35,953 bases of DNA from Gammaproteobacteria bacterium (GCA_024277575.1 JAJRUX010000135.1:1-35953), one strand, 5' to 3'. Positions 15,913-23,793 are shown, numbered from the stretch's first letter. The notes: generated by a model not told the origin, from the sequence alone. Translations and numbers: made by a program.

Positions 15913-16834
15913 CTGATTATTATTCCATCGCTGGCCACGCTGTTGATCGCATGTAACCCCGATGATACCACCTTGTCGACGAAATGCATCGGCTTCTTTG
16001 GCGGGTACTGTGCCAGGTACCATCATCGAGGCTTATGGTGACAATGGCTCCTATTACGTGATCCACTCCGATCAAAATGGGACTGCGCGACATCCATTTA
16101 ACCTGGATCTGCCGGCCGGGATTGGCTTCCGCCTGGTTATGATCACCAATGAAGGGACGAAGGAAGAGGTCATCACCCCGCTGGGCTTTCGTGACAGTAG
16201 CAGCAAGGTGCGAACCCGTTTTGTTCTCGGAAAAAACGATAGCATTGATCTTGGGTATGTACCCCTACCGACGAGCAGAAACGAAGCCGCCGACCGTGAT
16301 CATGACGGTGACGGCGTTATGGTTCTGGATGATGTGGGGGCGGGAAATCCACTGGTCTCTGTGATGCCGATGGTGATAAGATTAAGGATCGGGATGATGA
16401 TGATCACGGTGGTTATCACTATCCACACGGCGCAATTGATCCGCAGGATCATGACAATGATGGCGTACCAAATCGCTACGATCGTGACTATCGGTCGGGT
16501 AGTACCGATGGCGACGGGTTGCCAGACAATGTGGATGCTAACGAGAAAAACGAGAAAAACGAGAAAGATCATGGTAATGATGGTCTTCGTTTTGACCATG
16601 ACAAAGATGGTTATCTTGATGACGATGGCAGGGTAGGTGGTGAGGTCCAGCCCCGGCTCCAGGAGAGACACTGTTCAGCAGCAATTGCAGCAGTTGCCAT
16701 TCGCCCTCATCCATGAGAGGACGCTCAGCGGGCGCTATTTCATCCGCCATCAACAATAACGTAGCGGAATGGGCTACCTGTCATCACTGACTGCAACGGA
16801 GGTACAGCAGATTGCCGACTATCTGAACCGGTAG
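15913..16834 (+). pseudogene. Decayed lipoprotein cytochrome c with Asp-rich calcium-type linker
   Basis: Five segments in successive frames form one protein. First comes a lipoprotein signal (PSLATLLIAC, ending near 15960) behind AGGAG but with CTG where a start is expected. An extra A near 15984 shifts to NASASLAGTVPGTIIEAYGD and a folded domain up to about 16340. A shift in a G-run near 16335 gives repeats such as DADGDKIKDRD and DNDGVPNRYDRD, like thrombospondin type 3 calcium-binding repeats. A third shift near 16640 leads to APAPGETLFSSNCSSCHSP with a CxxCH heme site. A fourth near 16766 gives MGYLSSLTATEVQQIADYLN and a stop. It is on the same strand just upstream of the ECF operon, whose members share acidic composition. 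Four frameshifts in 0.9 kb while neighbours are intact suggests decay rather than sequencing error. Confidence 0.7.
16540..16566 (+). repeat. Three tandem copies of AACGAGAAA
   Basis: Three perfect 9-base units inside the Asp-rich part of the cytochrome pseudogene, encoding Asn-Glu-Lys three times. Probably replication slippage. Confidence 0.8.
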
Positions 16835-16851
16835 GCAACACAACAAAACAA

Positions 16852-16880
16852 GCGCTACCTGGTTCAACACCGGGTAGCGC
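16852..16880 (+). terminator. Hairpin terminator after the cytochrome pseudogene
   Basis: GCGCTACCTGG and CCGGGTAGCGC form an 11-pair stem (one T-G pair) around TTCAACA, followed by CTTTGATTT. It is positioned to end transcription of the pseudogene and isolate the ECF sigma operon that follows about 95 bases later. Confidence 0.65.
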
Positions 16881-16975
16881 CTTTGATTTATCATGACTGG
16901 CGTACAAGAAAGATTTTAAGCTGTAATTAAGATTCGGGGGGTTATATTGAAGGCCAACAATCCACAGGGTCATCA

Positions 16976-17530
16976 ATGAAAATCAATATCTTCTCACACC
17001 ACCGGGGGCAGGATCCCACGTTTGAAGAGATGGTGGCACCGCACCTGGAACGACTGCATCAGCTCGCGTACCGGTACAGCGGCAACCAGGCGGACGCCGA
17101 GGATCTGATTCAGGATCTGCTGGTAAAGCTCATTCCCCGCACCGACGAACTGCGCAAGGTGGAGCAGCTGCATCCCTGGCTGGCGAAGGCACTCTACCGG
17201 CTGCATATCGACCGCTTTCGTAAATCAAACCGTAATCCGGTGGATGCTGGATATGATGAGCACATCAACCACTCCGCAGCGGCAAACCCGAATGATATGT
17301 CCCCGTCCCGGGTGAATCTGATCCGTGATCTGCACTCCGCCCTGCAACACCTGAACGAAGAGCAGCGCATACTGGTTATCATGCATGATGTCGAATCCTA
17401 TACGCTGGCAGAGCTGGAAAAGATTCTCGAGACTCCGTTAGGTACGTTAAAATCAAGACTGCACCGCAGCCGGGCCAAACTGAGAAAACTACTCAAAGAG
17501 GGAACTGTTTCACTGCAACGGGCGTGTTAA
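16976..17530 (+). CDS. ECF sigma factor (RpoE-like)
   Basis: A 184-residue sigma-70 family factor with only regions 2 and 4. Region 2 includes LAYRYSGNQADAEDLIQDLL near residues 32-51. Region 4 includes LEKILETPLGTLKSRLHRSR near residues 150-170, the usual DNA-binding helix-turn-helix of extracytoplasmic-function sigmas. AGGG lies about seven bases before the ATG. The next gene, 19 bases on, is a zinc-finger anti-sigma factor, so activity is presumably held in check at the membrane and released by an envelope signal. The downstream acidic protein, outer-membrane barrel and cytochrome b561 are the likely regulon. I could not locate a convincing self-recognised promoter. Confidence 0.9.
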   Translation: MKINIFSHHRGQDPTFEEMVAPHLERLHQLAYRYSGNQADAEDLIQDLLVKLIPRTDELRKVEQLHPWLAKALYRLHIDRFRKSNRNPVDAGYDEHINHSAAANPNDMSPSRVNLIRDLHSALQHLNEEQRILVIMHDVESYTLAELEKILETPLGTLKSRLHRSRAKLRKLLKEGTVSLQRAC

Positions 17531-17549
17531 CAGGAAACAGGTATGAAAA

Positions 17550-18227
17550 ATGAATTGTGAGCAACTTCATGAGCAGCTCGACAGTTACCTTGATGGTGAA
17601 CTGCCATCAGAGCTGCAGACCCGGGTCGAGTCCCATATCAGCGGATGTGAGAACTGCCGTGCGGTGGTTGCCGAGGCCAGGGAGATGCAGGAGGCATTAC
17701 GACAGATGCCTGCACCAACCATTCGCCCCGGCTTCGCCAACCAGGCCATCAAGCATGCCGTCAATCAGCACACTCACCATCGGCGTGGATTTGTCGCTGG
17801 CTTTTCCACCGCCCTGGCTGCAAGCATGGTTCTGGCACTGTTCATCGGCGGCTTGCTACCTGACATGAAGCAATCACCCGATTCAACCGTCACCCCGGTG
17901 GTCGTTATTTCGATACAGCAACCGCAAACGGTCAATCTGGTTTTTGATGTGGCAACCGCGATGGAAAATGCAACCTTGTCAATTGTTCTACCTGACAATG
18001 TTGAAGTTGTCGGTTTCCCCGGACAACATGAAATTACCTGGCAAACCAGCCTGCAAGCGGGTAGAAACATCCTGCCCTTGCCGCTGAAAGGGATCATGCA
18101 CAGCAGCAGCGCACTGGTCGCCAGTATCGAGCAGGATGGCAAAAAGAAATCCATCCGTATCCCCATCGAGGTTAATGACGGTGAGGTCAGCCCCCAGGTG
18201 GATCTGACCGGCAATCAAATCGCCTGA
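17550..18227 (+). CDS. Membrane anti-sigma factor with ZAS zinc finger
   Basis: A 225-residue protein. The N-terminal cytoplasmic zf-HC2 domain has the anti-sigma zinc motif H29-x3-C33-x2-C36 plus Cys3, and binds the ECF sigma. One transmembrane helix lies at about residues 82-104 (AGFSTALAASMVLALFIGGL). A C-terminal periplasmic part of about 120 residues is beta-rich (VNLVFDVATAMENATLSIVL and following) and is likely the signal-sensing domain. It follows the sigma gene directly, with its own GAAACAGG-type ribosome binding site. The presence of the His/Cys set suggests possible redox or zinc sensitivity, a known property of some ZAS proteins; this is inference here. Confidence 0.88.
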   Translation: MNCEQLHEQLDSYLDGELPSELQTRVESHISGCENCRAVVAEAREMQEALRQMPAPTIRPGFANQAIKHAVNQHTHHRRGFVAGFSTALAASMVLALFIGGLLPDMKQSPDSTVTPVVVISIQQPQTVNLVFDVATAMENATLSIVLPDNVEVVGFPGQHEITWQTSLQAGRNILPLPLKGIMHSSSALVASIEQDGKKKSIRIPIEVNDGEVSPQVDLTGNQIA

Positions 18228-18251
18228 AACAGCAGATAGAGAATATTTGAA

Positions 18252-18890
18252 ATGAGAATCTTCAAAGGCAACGTCATCAGTGCGGCAATGATGTTGATCA
18301 CCCTGCCGGTGTACGCGGTTAGTATCGAGGATCTGGATGACGTAACAATCCAGGTTATCGAATCCCTTGATGGTGATGAACTCAAAGAGGGTGTTCACTT
18401 TCTTGAGCTGCCGGGTATGGATGATTTCGAAAAGCCCACCACCTCCCGTGATGATAACCACGACAGGAAGCGGGATGATGACGATGACTCTTACCATAAC
18501 AAGGCAGAAAATGATGACGATGACCGGAAAGATTCCGCTGATGATCGGAAAAAGGAAGATGATGACAGTCGGGAAGAACGAGACGATGACAGGGAAAAAG
18601 ACAGTGGGCATCAGCAGAAGATAGAAGACTCCCGTGACAATCACAACGATCATGAGGAGCATGAGAAGCCCACCCGGAAGGATAGAGAGATTGAAGATAA
18701 ACGCGAAGATGGCAGGGAGGATCACAAACAGGCACAGGAATCAAAAGACGACCGGGATGACCATGACAAGTCTGACGATGATGACCAGAAAGATGTGAAT
18801 GAAGACCGTAATGATGCCAAAGAAGACCAAGAGTCTGTTAAAAATGACAAACAGGATAGCGATAATGAACAGGACAAGGATGATGACTAA
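18252..18890 (+). CDS. Exported extremely acidic, disordered protein
   Basis: A 212-residue protein of unknown family. Residues 1-22 are a Sec signal peptide (cleavage likely after LPVYA). Residues 23-58 form a short ordered-looking segment (LDDVTIQVIESLDGDELKEG). From about residue 60 to the end it is almost entirely Asp, Glu, Lys, Arg, His, Asn, Ser and Gln, with runs such as RKRDDDDDSYH and KSDDDDQKD, and almost no hydrophobic residues. Such a tail would be disordered and could bind calcium or other cations or act as a charged brush. Many GAT/GAC codons make the reverse strand look like a hydrophobic membrane protein, which is an artefact. It lies in the ECF operon between the anti-sigma and the outer-membrane protein. 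Function unknown. Confidence 0.8.
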   Translation: MRIFKGNVISAAMMLITLPVYAVSIEDLDDVTIQVIESLDGDELKEGVHFLELPGMDDFEKPTTSRDDNHDRKRDDDDDSYHNKAENDDDDRKDSADDRKKEDDDSREERDDDREKDSGHQQKIEDSRDNHNDHEEHEKPTRKDREIEDKREDGREDHKQAQESKDDRDDHDKSDDDDQKDVNEDRNDAKEDQESVKNDKQDSDNEQDKDDD

Positions 18891-18946
18891 AACCAGCAAC
18901 AAAAAAACGACTAACCGCTGACATCATTCTCAAGCCGGGCTAAATC

Positions 18947-20269
18947 ATGGATATGACAAAATTATCCGCGCAGGGGGCAGTTATGCTGCTCTTTTTGACG
19001 TTCTGTTTGTCATTGGGAACGGCCCACGCCAGTGGAAAACCCGCTTTTGAACAGGCCGTGCAGCTGTTCAGATCTGGAGACTATGCCGCAGCTGCCAGAC
19101 TGTTTGAACAGGTGCAGGCAGCTGACGGGAACAGCGCGATCATTCACTATAATCTCGGTTCCAGCTATTACAAACTAGGTCGCTACGGAGCAGCGCGCAA
19201 CCAATTTCAAAAAATAGATATCGAACACAAACTTGCTTCCATCACATACTACAATCTGGGACTCATCGCCTTCCGGCTGGAGGGAGCCGACGCTGCGGTG
19301 CGCTGGTTTCAACGCTGCCGCGACAGCAGTAATGACATAAAAATGCAGCAGCTGGCCGACAAACAACTCCGGCTGTTGCAGCAGGATCAAGAAACATCCT
19401 CCTGGCGGAACGAACTCTCCGGCTACTTCAGCGCCGCTGTTGGCTATGACAACAACGTGGCTCGCGTCCCTGATGAAATCCTTCAGGTATCTGATCATGA
19501 TTCCGCTTTTCTGGATCTGTTTCTTGCCTCCAGCTACTGGCTCAGCGGCGACCATCAACACGGTAACGCTCTCAAATTCGGTGGTAGCCTGACCCGTTAT
19601 GATCAACTAAGCGAATACAGCAACAACCTGATCAATATCGGCCTGTACCACTACCGTCCGGTCTATGGCTGGCACAACCGTTATGGCATTCACTATTACC
19701 GCACCGAACTGGGCGGCATTGGTTTCCAGCAACGGTTCAAACTGCAGGCGCGCGCGGGCAAGAAATATGCACCGGACCAACGGCTGCGGCTCCAGTACGA
19801 ATACAGCAAAATTGACGATCTCGGCGCCAGCTACAACTACCTTTCCGGTTCACAACAGCGCTTCAATATTGAAAACCGCACCCACCTCGACAACGGACGC
19901 CTGCAGCTGGGATACCGGCTCGAACTCAATGACAAGCAGGACTACCGGCAAGCCGACACCTTCAGCAGCTACTCACCCGTCCGCCAGACCCTGTACCTGT
20001 GGTACAAGCCAGTCCTGGGAGAAAACTGGACCGGCCGCATCGGGCTGGACTACCGACACAGCGACTATGGCAATCAAAATATCATTATCGGAACCGGTGT
20101 GGGGGTGCGTAAGGACAAACGCCTGCGCGCTACCATCGGCGCAGTTTATAAATATTCAGCAGATATCGAACTGGAACTCACGCTGCGCCATACCGAAAAC
20201 GATTCCAGTATCGTGGACAAAGAGTACATCAGCAATCAGCTGCTGTTGGCGGTCGGCTGGTATTATTAG
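18947..20269 (+). CDS. Outer-membrane protein: periplasmic TPR domain plus beta-barrel
   Basis: A 440-residue protein. The signal peptide covers about residues 1-29 (cleavage near AHASGKPA). TPR repeats cover about 30-150 (AVQLFRSGDYAAAARLFEQV, YNLGSSYYKLGRYGAARNQF). From about residue 155 on there are alternating amphipathic strands (GYFSAAVGYDNNVARV, YGIHYYRTELGG) ending in Trp-Tyr-Tyr, the aromatic C-terminus typical of BAM-inserted barrels. The architecture resembles Slam-type surface lipoprotein translocators and other TPR-porins. In this operon it could export or anchor the acidic protein encoded just upstream; that link is inference from position. Overall domain assignment is fairly safe, substrate unknown. 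Confidence 0.75.
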   Translation: MDMTKLSAQGAVMLLFLTFCLSLGTAHASGKPAFEQAVQLFRSGDYAAAARLFEQVQAADGNSAIIHYNLGSSYYKLGRYGAARNQFQKIDIEHKLASITYYNLGLIAFRLEGADAAVRWFQRCRDSSNDIKMQQLADKQLRLLQQDQETSSWRNELSGYFSAAVGYDNNVARVPDEILQVSDHDSAFLDLFLASSYWLSGDHQHGNALKFGGSLTRYDQLSEYSNNLINIGLYHYRPVYGWHNRYGIHYYRTELGGIGFQQRFKLQARAGKKYAPDQRLRLQYEYSKIDDLGASYNYLSGSQQRFNIENRTHLDNGRLQLGYRLELNDKQDYRQADTFSSYSPVRQTLYLWYKPVLGENWTGRIGLDYRHSDYGNQNIIIGTGVGVRKDKRLRATIGAVYKYSADIELELTLRHTENDSSIVDKEYISNQLLLAVGWYY

Positions 20270-20300
20270 CACTCTTTCAGAGGGACATGGCAAATGTCAC

Positions 20301-20316
20301 TGTGACAATTTTCACA
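20301..20316. promoter_or_regulatory. Perfect CRP/Vfr-type palindrome
   Basis: TGTGACAATTTTCACA matches TGTGA-N6-TCACA exactly. It sits in the 70-base gap between the outer-membrane gene and the cytochrome b561 gene, 22 bases before the b561 start codon. A flanking A/T on either side extends the symmetry to a short hairpin. It may be a CRP-family operator giving b561 separate control, or a small structural hairpin. Confidence 0.45.
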
Positions 20317-20338
20317 GTCATTACTCGTGGAGGTCATC

Positions 20339-20968
20339 ATGAGCAAAGGAAATACGGTAAAGGTTTGGGATATTTCTATCCGTATCTTTCACTGGTCGCT
20401 GGTCATTTCTTTTTTTGTCGCCTACATTACTGCGGAAGAAGCGGACCTTTTGCATATCTATTCCGGCTATGCCGTTCTGACCCTCGTCTCATACCGGTTA
20501 TTATGGGGGTTTGTTGGCACGAAATACGCCCGATTCCGCAGTTTTATCTTCTCGCCCGGGGAAGTGTTGCAGTACATAAAGAGCTTGGCGCAAGGCCACC
20601 CAAGATACTACATCGGTCACAATCCAGCAGGTGGCCTGATGGTTCTGGCATTGCTGACATGTCTGTTGATTGTAACAATCAGCGGACTAAAGCTCTATGC
20701 AGTAGAGGAGGGACTCGGGCCACTGGCTAGTGTAACCACCAACCTCTCCGTTGTCAGCAACGCTTATTCGGATGACGATGAACATGAAAAGAGCCATAGA
20801 AACGAGGACGGGGACCAGGAAGAGTTTTGGGAGGAGATACATGAGCTCTCAACAGACGTTACGCTGTTTCTGATTTTCTTGCATATTGCCGGCGTTTTCA
20901 TGACAAGCAAGCTGCACCATGAAAATCTGCCCAAGGCAATGATAACCGGCAGAAAACAGGCCCCCTAA
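20339..20968 (+). CDS. Cytochrome b561-family membrane protein with acidic loop
   Basis: A 209-residue protein with about four transmembrane helices and candidate heme ligands in RIFHWSL, LHIYSGY, HELSTDVTL and FLHIAGV. These are positions used by the prokaryotic b561/Ni-Fe-hydrogenase b family that binds two b hemes. The ATG at 20339 is chosen over an upstream GTG because GGAGG lies five bases before it. Between helices 3 and 4 is an acidic/His loop (YSDDDEHEKSHRNEDGDQEE), echoing the Asp-rich proteins encoded upstream. It is the last gene of the ECF operon and is predicted to move electrons between quinol and a periplasmic acceptor. The natural acceptor could have been the decayed cytochrome c upstream; this is speculation. 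Confidence 0.82.
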   Translation: MSKGNTVKVWDISIRIFHWSLVISFFVAYITAEEADLLHIYSGYAVLTLVSYRLLWGFVGTKYARFRSFIFSPGEVLQYIKSLAQGHPRYYIGHNPAGGLMVLALLTCLLIVTISGLKLYAVEEGLGPLASVTTNLSVVSNAYSDDDEHEKSHRNEDGDQEEFWEEIHELSTDVTLFLIFLHIAGVFMTSKLHHENLPKAMITGRKQAP

Positions 20969-21474
20969 TCCTAATCCCGGAAGCTACAGCATGTTGCTTG
21001 GCAGAACCCTGTTAGTTACTGCCGTGCAACTCCATCATGATCGAACCCTTGTAGTTAGTCGTCCTTGAAAAAGCATTGCCAGAAACATAAGAATTGACTA
21101 ATACCTCATGGTCGAGGCAGTTTGTTTCTGTAGCCTGCCATGGCCAAAAAAATACTCTGTATCGGCATAAAAACAATCGACGTAGCTATTCAGCTCATCC
21201 CTGAAATTCGCCATTTCTGCGTTAAAAAATGATCATTTACCCGTGTAAACTCATATTTTTCGCCTTGAACTGACAAATTTCAGGGGCAATCTGAATAGTT
21301 ACATACTCATTTTCAACTATGCTGAATGACAAACAATGGCCATGAGCCATTTCTGCCTTTCCTGCAGAACATCCGGGTGATCCAGAACGGATTCCTGAAA
21401 TCATTTGTGGCATGGTCACCCGCTTCTCAGCCGTGTTGAAAAAAGAGGACAGGGAGCATAGATAGATTTCAGGC
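20969..21474. other. Intergenic region with a palindromic element
   Basis: About 500 bases between cytochrome b561 (+) and rluB (-), which converge here. It contains the 118-base palindrome at 21184-21301 and a 30-codon frame (21140-21232) starting MAKKILCIGIKTIDVA that runs into the palindrome. No other gene or classical terminator was recognised. Confidence 0.45.
21184..21301. repeat. Long palindromic repeat, copy 1 of 2, about 118 bp
   Basis: The ends AGCTATTCAG and CTGAATAGTTA are inverted repeats, followed inward by CCCTGAAAT/ATTTCAGGG and by AAAAATGA/TCATATTTTT. The apex is TTTACCCGTGTAAA. A second copy at 35704-35823 is identical over most of its length. The apex resembles that of the repeat at 341-487. 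Non-coding; likely a mobile hairpin element. Confidence 0.85.
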
Positions 21475-22287
21475 TCATCTGCGACGAGCAGTGCGCGGTG
21501 TCCTTGGTGGCCGGCGTTTGTTGGGGCGTGATTTGTTTTTGCTGCTGCGCTGTTGAAGCCCGACCAGATTTAGCAGGTCAGCGACCTGGTTATCGTCCAG
21601 TTCGTCCCAGCGGCCCTGTGGCAAACCGCGACGCAGGGTGGCAGGGCCGTAACGAACCCGGGTCAGGCGGCTGACGGTCAGTCCCCGTGATTCCCACAGC
21701 CGGCGTACTTCACGGTTTCGGCCTTCACGGAGGATGACGTGATACCAGTGGTTGGCGCCGCTGCCGCCAGCATCCCGCAGATGCTCGAACCGGGCGAGTC
21801 CGTCCTCCAGCTCCACTCCGTTGCGCAGCTGTTTCAATATCTCATCGTCAACGTCGCCCAGAATGCGTACCGCATACTCGCGCTCAATTTTGCTGGAGGG
21901 GTGCATCAGGCGGTTGGCCAGTTCGCCATCGTTGGTCAACAGCAGCAGTCCACTGGTGCTGATGTCCAGGCGGCCTATGGTGATCCAGCGGCCGTTACGC
22001 AGGCGGGGCAGGTGTTCGAACAGGCTTGGGCGGCCTTCCGGATCGTTGCGGGAGCAGATCTCTCCGGCAGGTTTATGATAAGCCAACACCCGGATCCGAG
22101 CCGGTGTGGTTTGCTCTGCGCCAAGAACGTGACCATCGACGCGCAGAATATTTTCCTCAGTAACCCGCTCTCCAAGATGTGCTGTTTTGCCATTGACAGT
22201 AACGCGACCGGCCTGGATCCACTGTTCCATCATGCGGCGTGATCCCAAGCCGGCGCGGGCCAGAACTTTCTGCAATTTTTCGCTCAT
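21475..22287 (-). CDS. rluB: 23S rRNA pseudouridine synthase RluB
   Basis: A 270-residue enzyme that isomerises a uridine in helix 89 of 23S rRNA (position 2605 in E. coli). It has an N-terminal S4 RNA-binding domain (LARAGLGSRRMMEQWIQAGR) and the RsuA-family catalytic motif GRLDISTSGLLLLTNDGE with the catalytic Asp. REVRRLWESRGLTVSRL near residue 200 is also typical, and a basic tail ends the protein (RPNKRRPPRTPRTARRR). The start overlaps the scpB stop by four bases (ATGA), so the genes are translationally coupled. Confidence 0.94.
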   Translation of the reverse strand: MSEKLQKVLARAGLGSRRMMEQWIQAGRVTVNGKTAHLGERVTEENILRVDGHVLGAEQTTPARIRVLAYHKPAGEICSRNDPEGRPSLFEHLPRLRNGRWITIGRLDISTSGLLLLTNDGELANRLMHPSSKIEREYAVRILGDVDDEILKQLRNGVELEDGLARFEHLRDAGGSGANHWYHVILREGRNREVRRLWESRGLTVSRLTRVRYGPATLRRGLPQGRWDELDDNQVADLLNLVGLQQRSSKNKSRPNKRRPPRTPRTARRR

Positions 22288-22973
22288 TCAGGTGGTTCTT
22301 TTCGACTATCCGGCTCTGTCTGCCCGGGGTTCTCACCCGCAACGGTCTGTCCGGTTCCTTCCTCGGTGGTGGCGGGTACGGATTGTTCCAGCTCGGCACT
22401 GATCTCATCGAGATCGCGCAGCTCTGCGAGGGTGGGCAGATCGTTCAGGCTTTTCAGATTGAAATGGTCGAGAAAGTGGCGCGTGGTGGCGTAGAGACCG
22501 GGCTTGCCGGGTACGTCACGGTGTCCAACGATACGTATCCACTCCCGCTCCTGCAGGGTTTTCATGATGTTGCTGCTGACGGCCACGCCGCGGACATCCT
22601 CGATTTCACCGCGGGTTATCGGCTGACGGTAGGCGATAATGGCAAGTGTCTCCAGCAGGGCGCGGGAGTAGCGCTGTGGACGCTCGTCCCACAGGCGTCC
22701 TATCCAGGGAGCAAGCGTCTGCCGAACCTGGAGGCGGAATCCGCTGCTGGTCTCGTGCAGTTCGATACCGCGTCCACTGTACTCCTGATCCAGTAGTACC
22801 AGCGCTTCGCAGATCTGTTCACGTCCGGGTGGTACCGGTTCATCGGCGAACAGCGTCAGCAGGCGGTCGATGGTCAGGTTCTGACCCGATGCCAGCAGTG
22901 CGGCTTCGATAATGTTCTTGAGCTGCTCCCGGGGAAGGGAGAACTCTTCTATGGTGCGGGCGGCTTCAGTCAT
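22284..22973 (-). CDS. scpB: Chromosome segregation/condensation protein ScpB
   Basis: About 229 residues, a winged-helix partner of ScpA and SMC in the condensin complex. Family features include REQLKNIIEAALLASGQNLT near the N-terminus, RYSRALLETLAIIAYRQPIT in the middle and GEIEDVRGVAVSSNIMKTL after it. The frame opens earlier, but the ATG at 22973 (MTEAART) has GGGAGTG just upstream and is preferred. It then overlaps the end of scpA by eight bases. The acidic C-terminal tail is variable in the family. Confidence 0.93.
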   Translation of the reverse strand: MTEAARTIEEFSLPREQLKNIIEAALLASGQNLTIDRLLTLFADEPVPPGREQICEALVLLDQEYSGRGIELHETSSGFRLQVRQTLAPWIGRLWDERPQRYSRALLETLAIIAYRQPITRGEIEDVRGVAVSSNIMKTLQEREWIRIVGHRDVPGKPGLYATTRHFLDHFNLKSLNDLPTLAELRDLDEISAELEQSVPATTEEGTGQTVAGENPGQTEPDSRKEPPE

Positions 22974-23793
22974 GGATGCACTCCCTGCTTTTGACGTAGA
23001 GGGGACCATAAGGCTCGGTCTGGATGAACTCCAGCAGGCTGTTTTTCAGCAGTTCCAGGATGGCCAGCAGGGTAACAACGACACCGGCACGACCCTCTTC
23101 ACAAGGGAACAGGCTGGGGAACCCGGTAAAACTGTCGGCATTGATGGCGGCCAGCACCTGAGACATGCGCTCCCGGACTGATAGCTGTTCACGTTCGATG
23201 TAGTGATGGGTGTTCATGTCCGCGCGCTTGAGTACTTCGCGGAAGGCGCACAGTATCTCCTCCAGGCTGACCCCGGGTTCCGGCCGGGTGGTGCTGCGAT
23301 CAGGGAGCTGAATGACCACTTCAAACAGGTCACGGCCGATGCGGGGCAGGGCATCGATATCCTCGGCGGCCTGCTTGTAGCGCTCATACTCCTGCAGGCG
23401 GCGTACCAGTTCGGCGCGGGGGTCATCCTCCTCCTCATTGTTGTCACTGGATCGGGGTAGCAACAATCGTGATTTGATCTCGGCCAGCATGGCGGCCATC
23501 AGCAGGTACTCACCGGCCAGCTCCAGACGTACCTCCTTCATCAGCTCGACATACTCCATGTACTGCCGGGTAATCTTGGCAATGGGGATATCCAGGATAT
23601 CAAGATTCTGGCGCTTGATGAGATACAGCAGCAGATCCAGCGGCCCTTCGAAAGTGTCCAGAAACACTTCCAGTGCGTCTGGCGGAATATAGAGATCCTT
23701 GGGCAGGTTGGTAACCACCTCGCCCTTTACCAGCGCCAGGTGAGGGCGTTCCTGGCTGTTCTCCTGCTGTTCGGGGGCTATCATCTGTCCCAT
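22966..23793 (-). CDS. scpA: Chromosome segregation/condensation protein ScpA
   Basis: A 275-residue kleisin that bridges SMC heads and binds ScpB. The family core FEGPLDLLLYLIKRQNLDIL lies near residues 49-68, followed by IAKITRQYMEYV, LAGEYLLMAAMLAEIKSRLL and the C-terminal winged-helix segment. It is followed by scpB with an overlap and preceded by trpS, a standard gammaproteobacterial order. Confidence 0.94.
   Translation of the reverse strand: MGQMIAPEQQENSQERPHLALVKGEVVTNLPKDLYIPPDALEVFLDTFEGPLDLLLYLIKRQNLDILDIPIAKITRQYMEYVELMKEVRLELAGEYLLMAAMLAEIKSRLLLPRSSDNNEEEDDPRAELVRRLQEYERYKQAAEDIDALPRIGRDLFEVVIQLPDRSTTRPEPGVSLEEILCAFREVLKRADMNTHHYIEREQLSVRERMSQVLAAINADSFTGFPSLFPCEEGRAGVVVTLLAILELLKNSLLEFIQTEPYGPLYVKSRECIHD

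Noticed and set aside
15684-15989. 101-codon minus-strand frame between darP and the cytochrome pseudogene
   Set aside because: Protein-like composition but no recognised family or ribosome binding site, and it overlaps the lipoprotein signal of the pseudogene; kept only as a note.
16540-16566. Tandem 9-base repeats as a possible CRISPR array
   Set aside because: Only three units without spacers, encoding Asn-Glu-Lys in frame; slippage product. No CRISPR array seen anywhere in the window.
16300-16671. Hydrophobic minus-strand frame opposite the cytochrome pseudogene
   Set aside because: Same artefact from Asp-rich codons; no start signal or domain.
17988-18725. Hydrophobic minus-strand frame of 245 codons resembling a membrane protein
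   Set aside because: It is the reverse complement of Asp-rich codons of the acidic protein and part of the anti-sigma gene; GAT/GAC become ATC/GTC (Ile/Val). No ribosome binding site or family motif.
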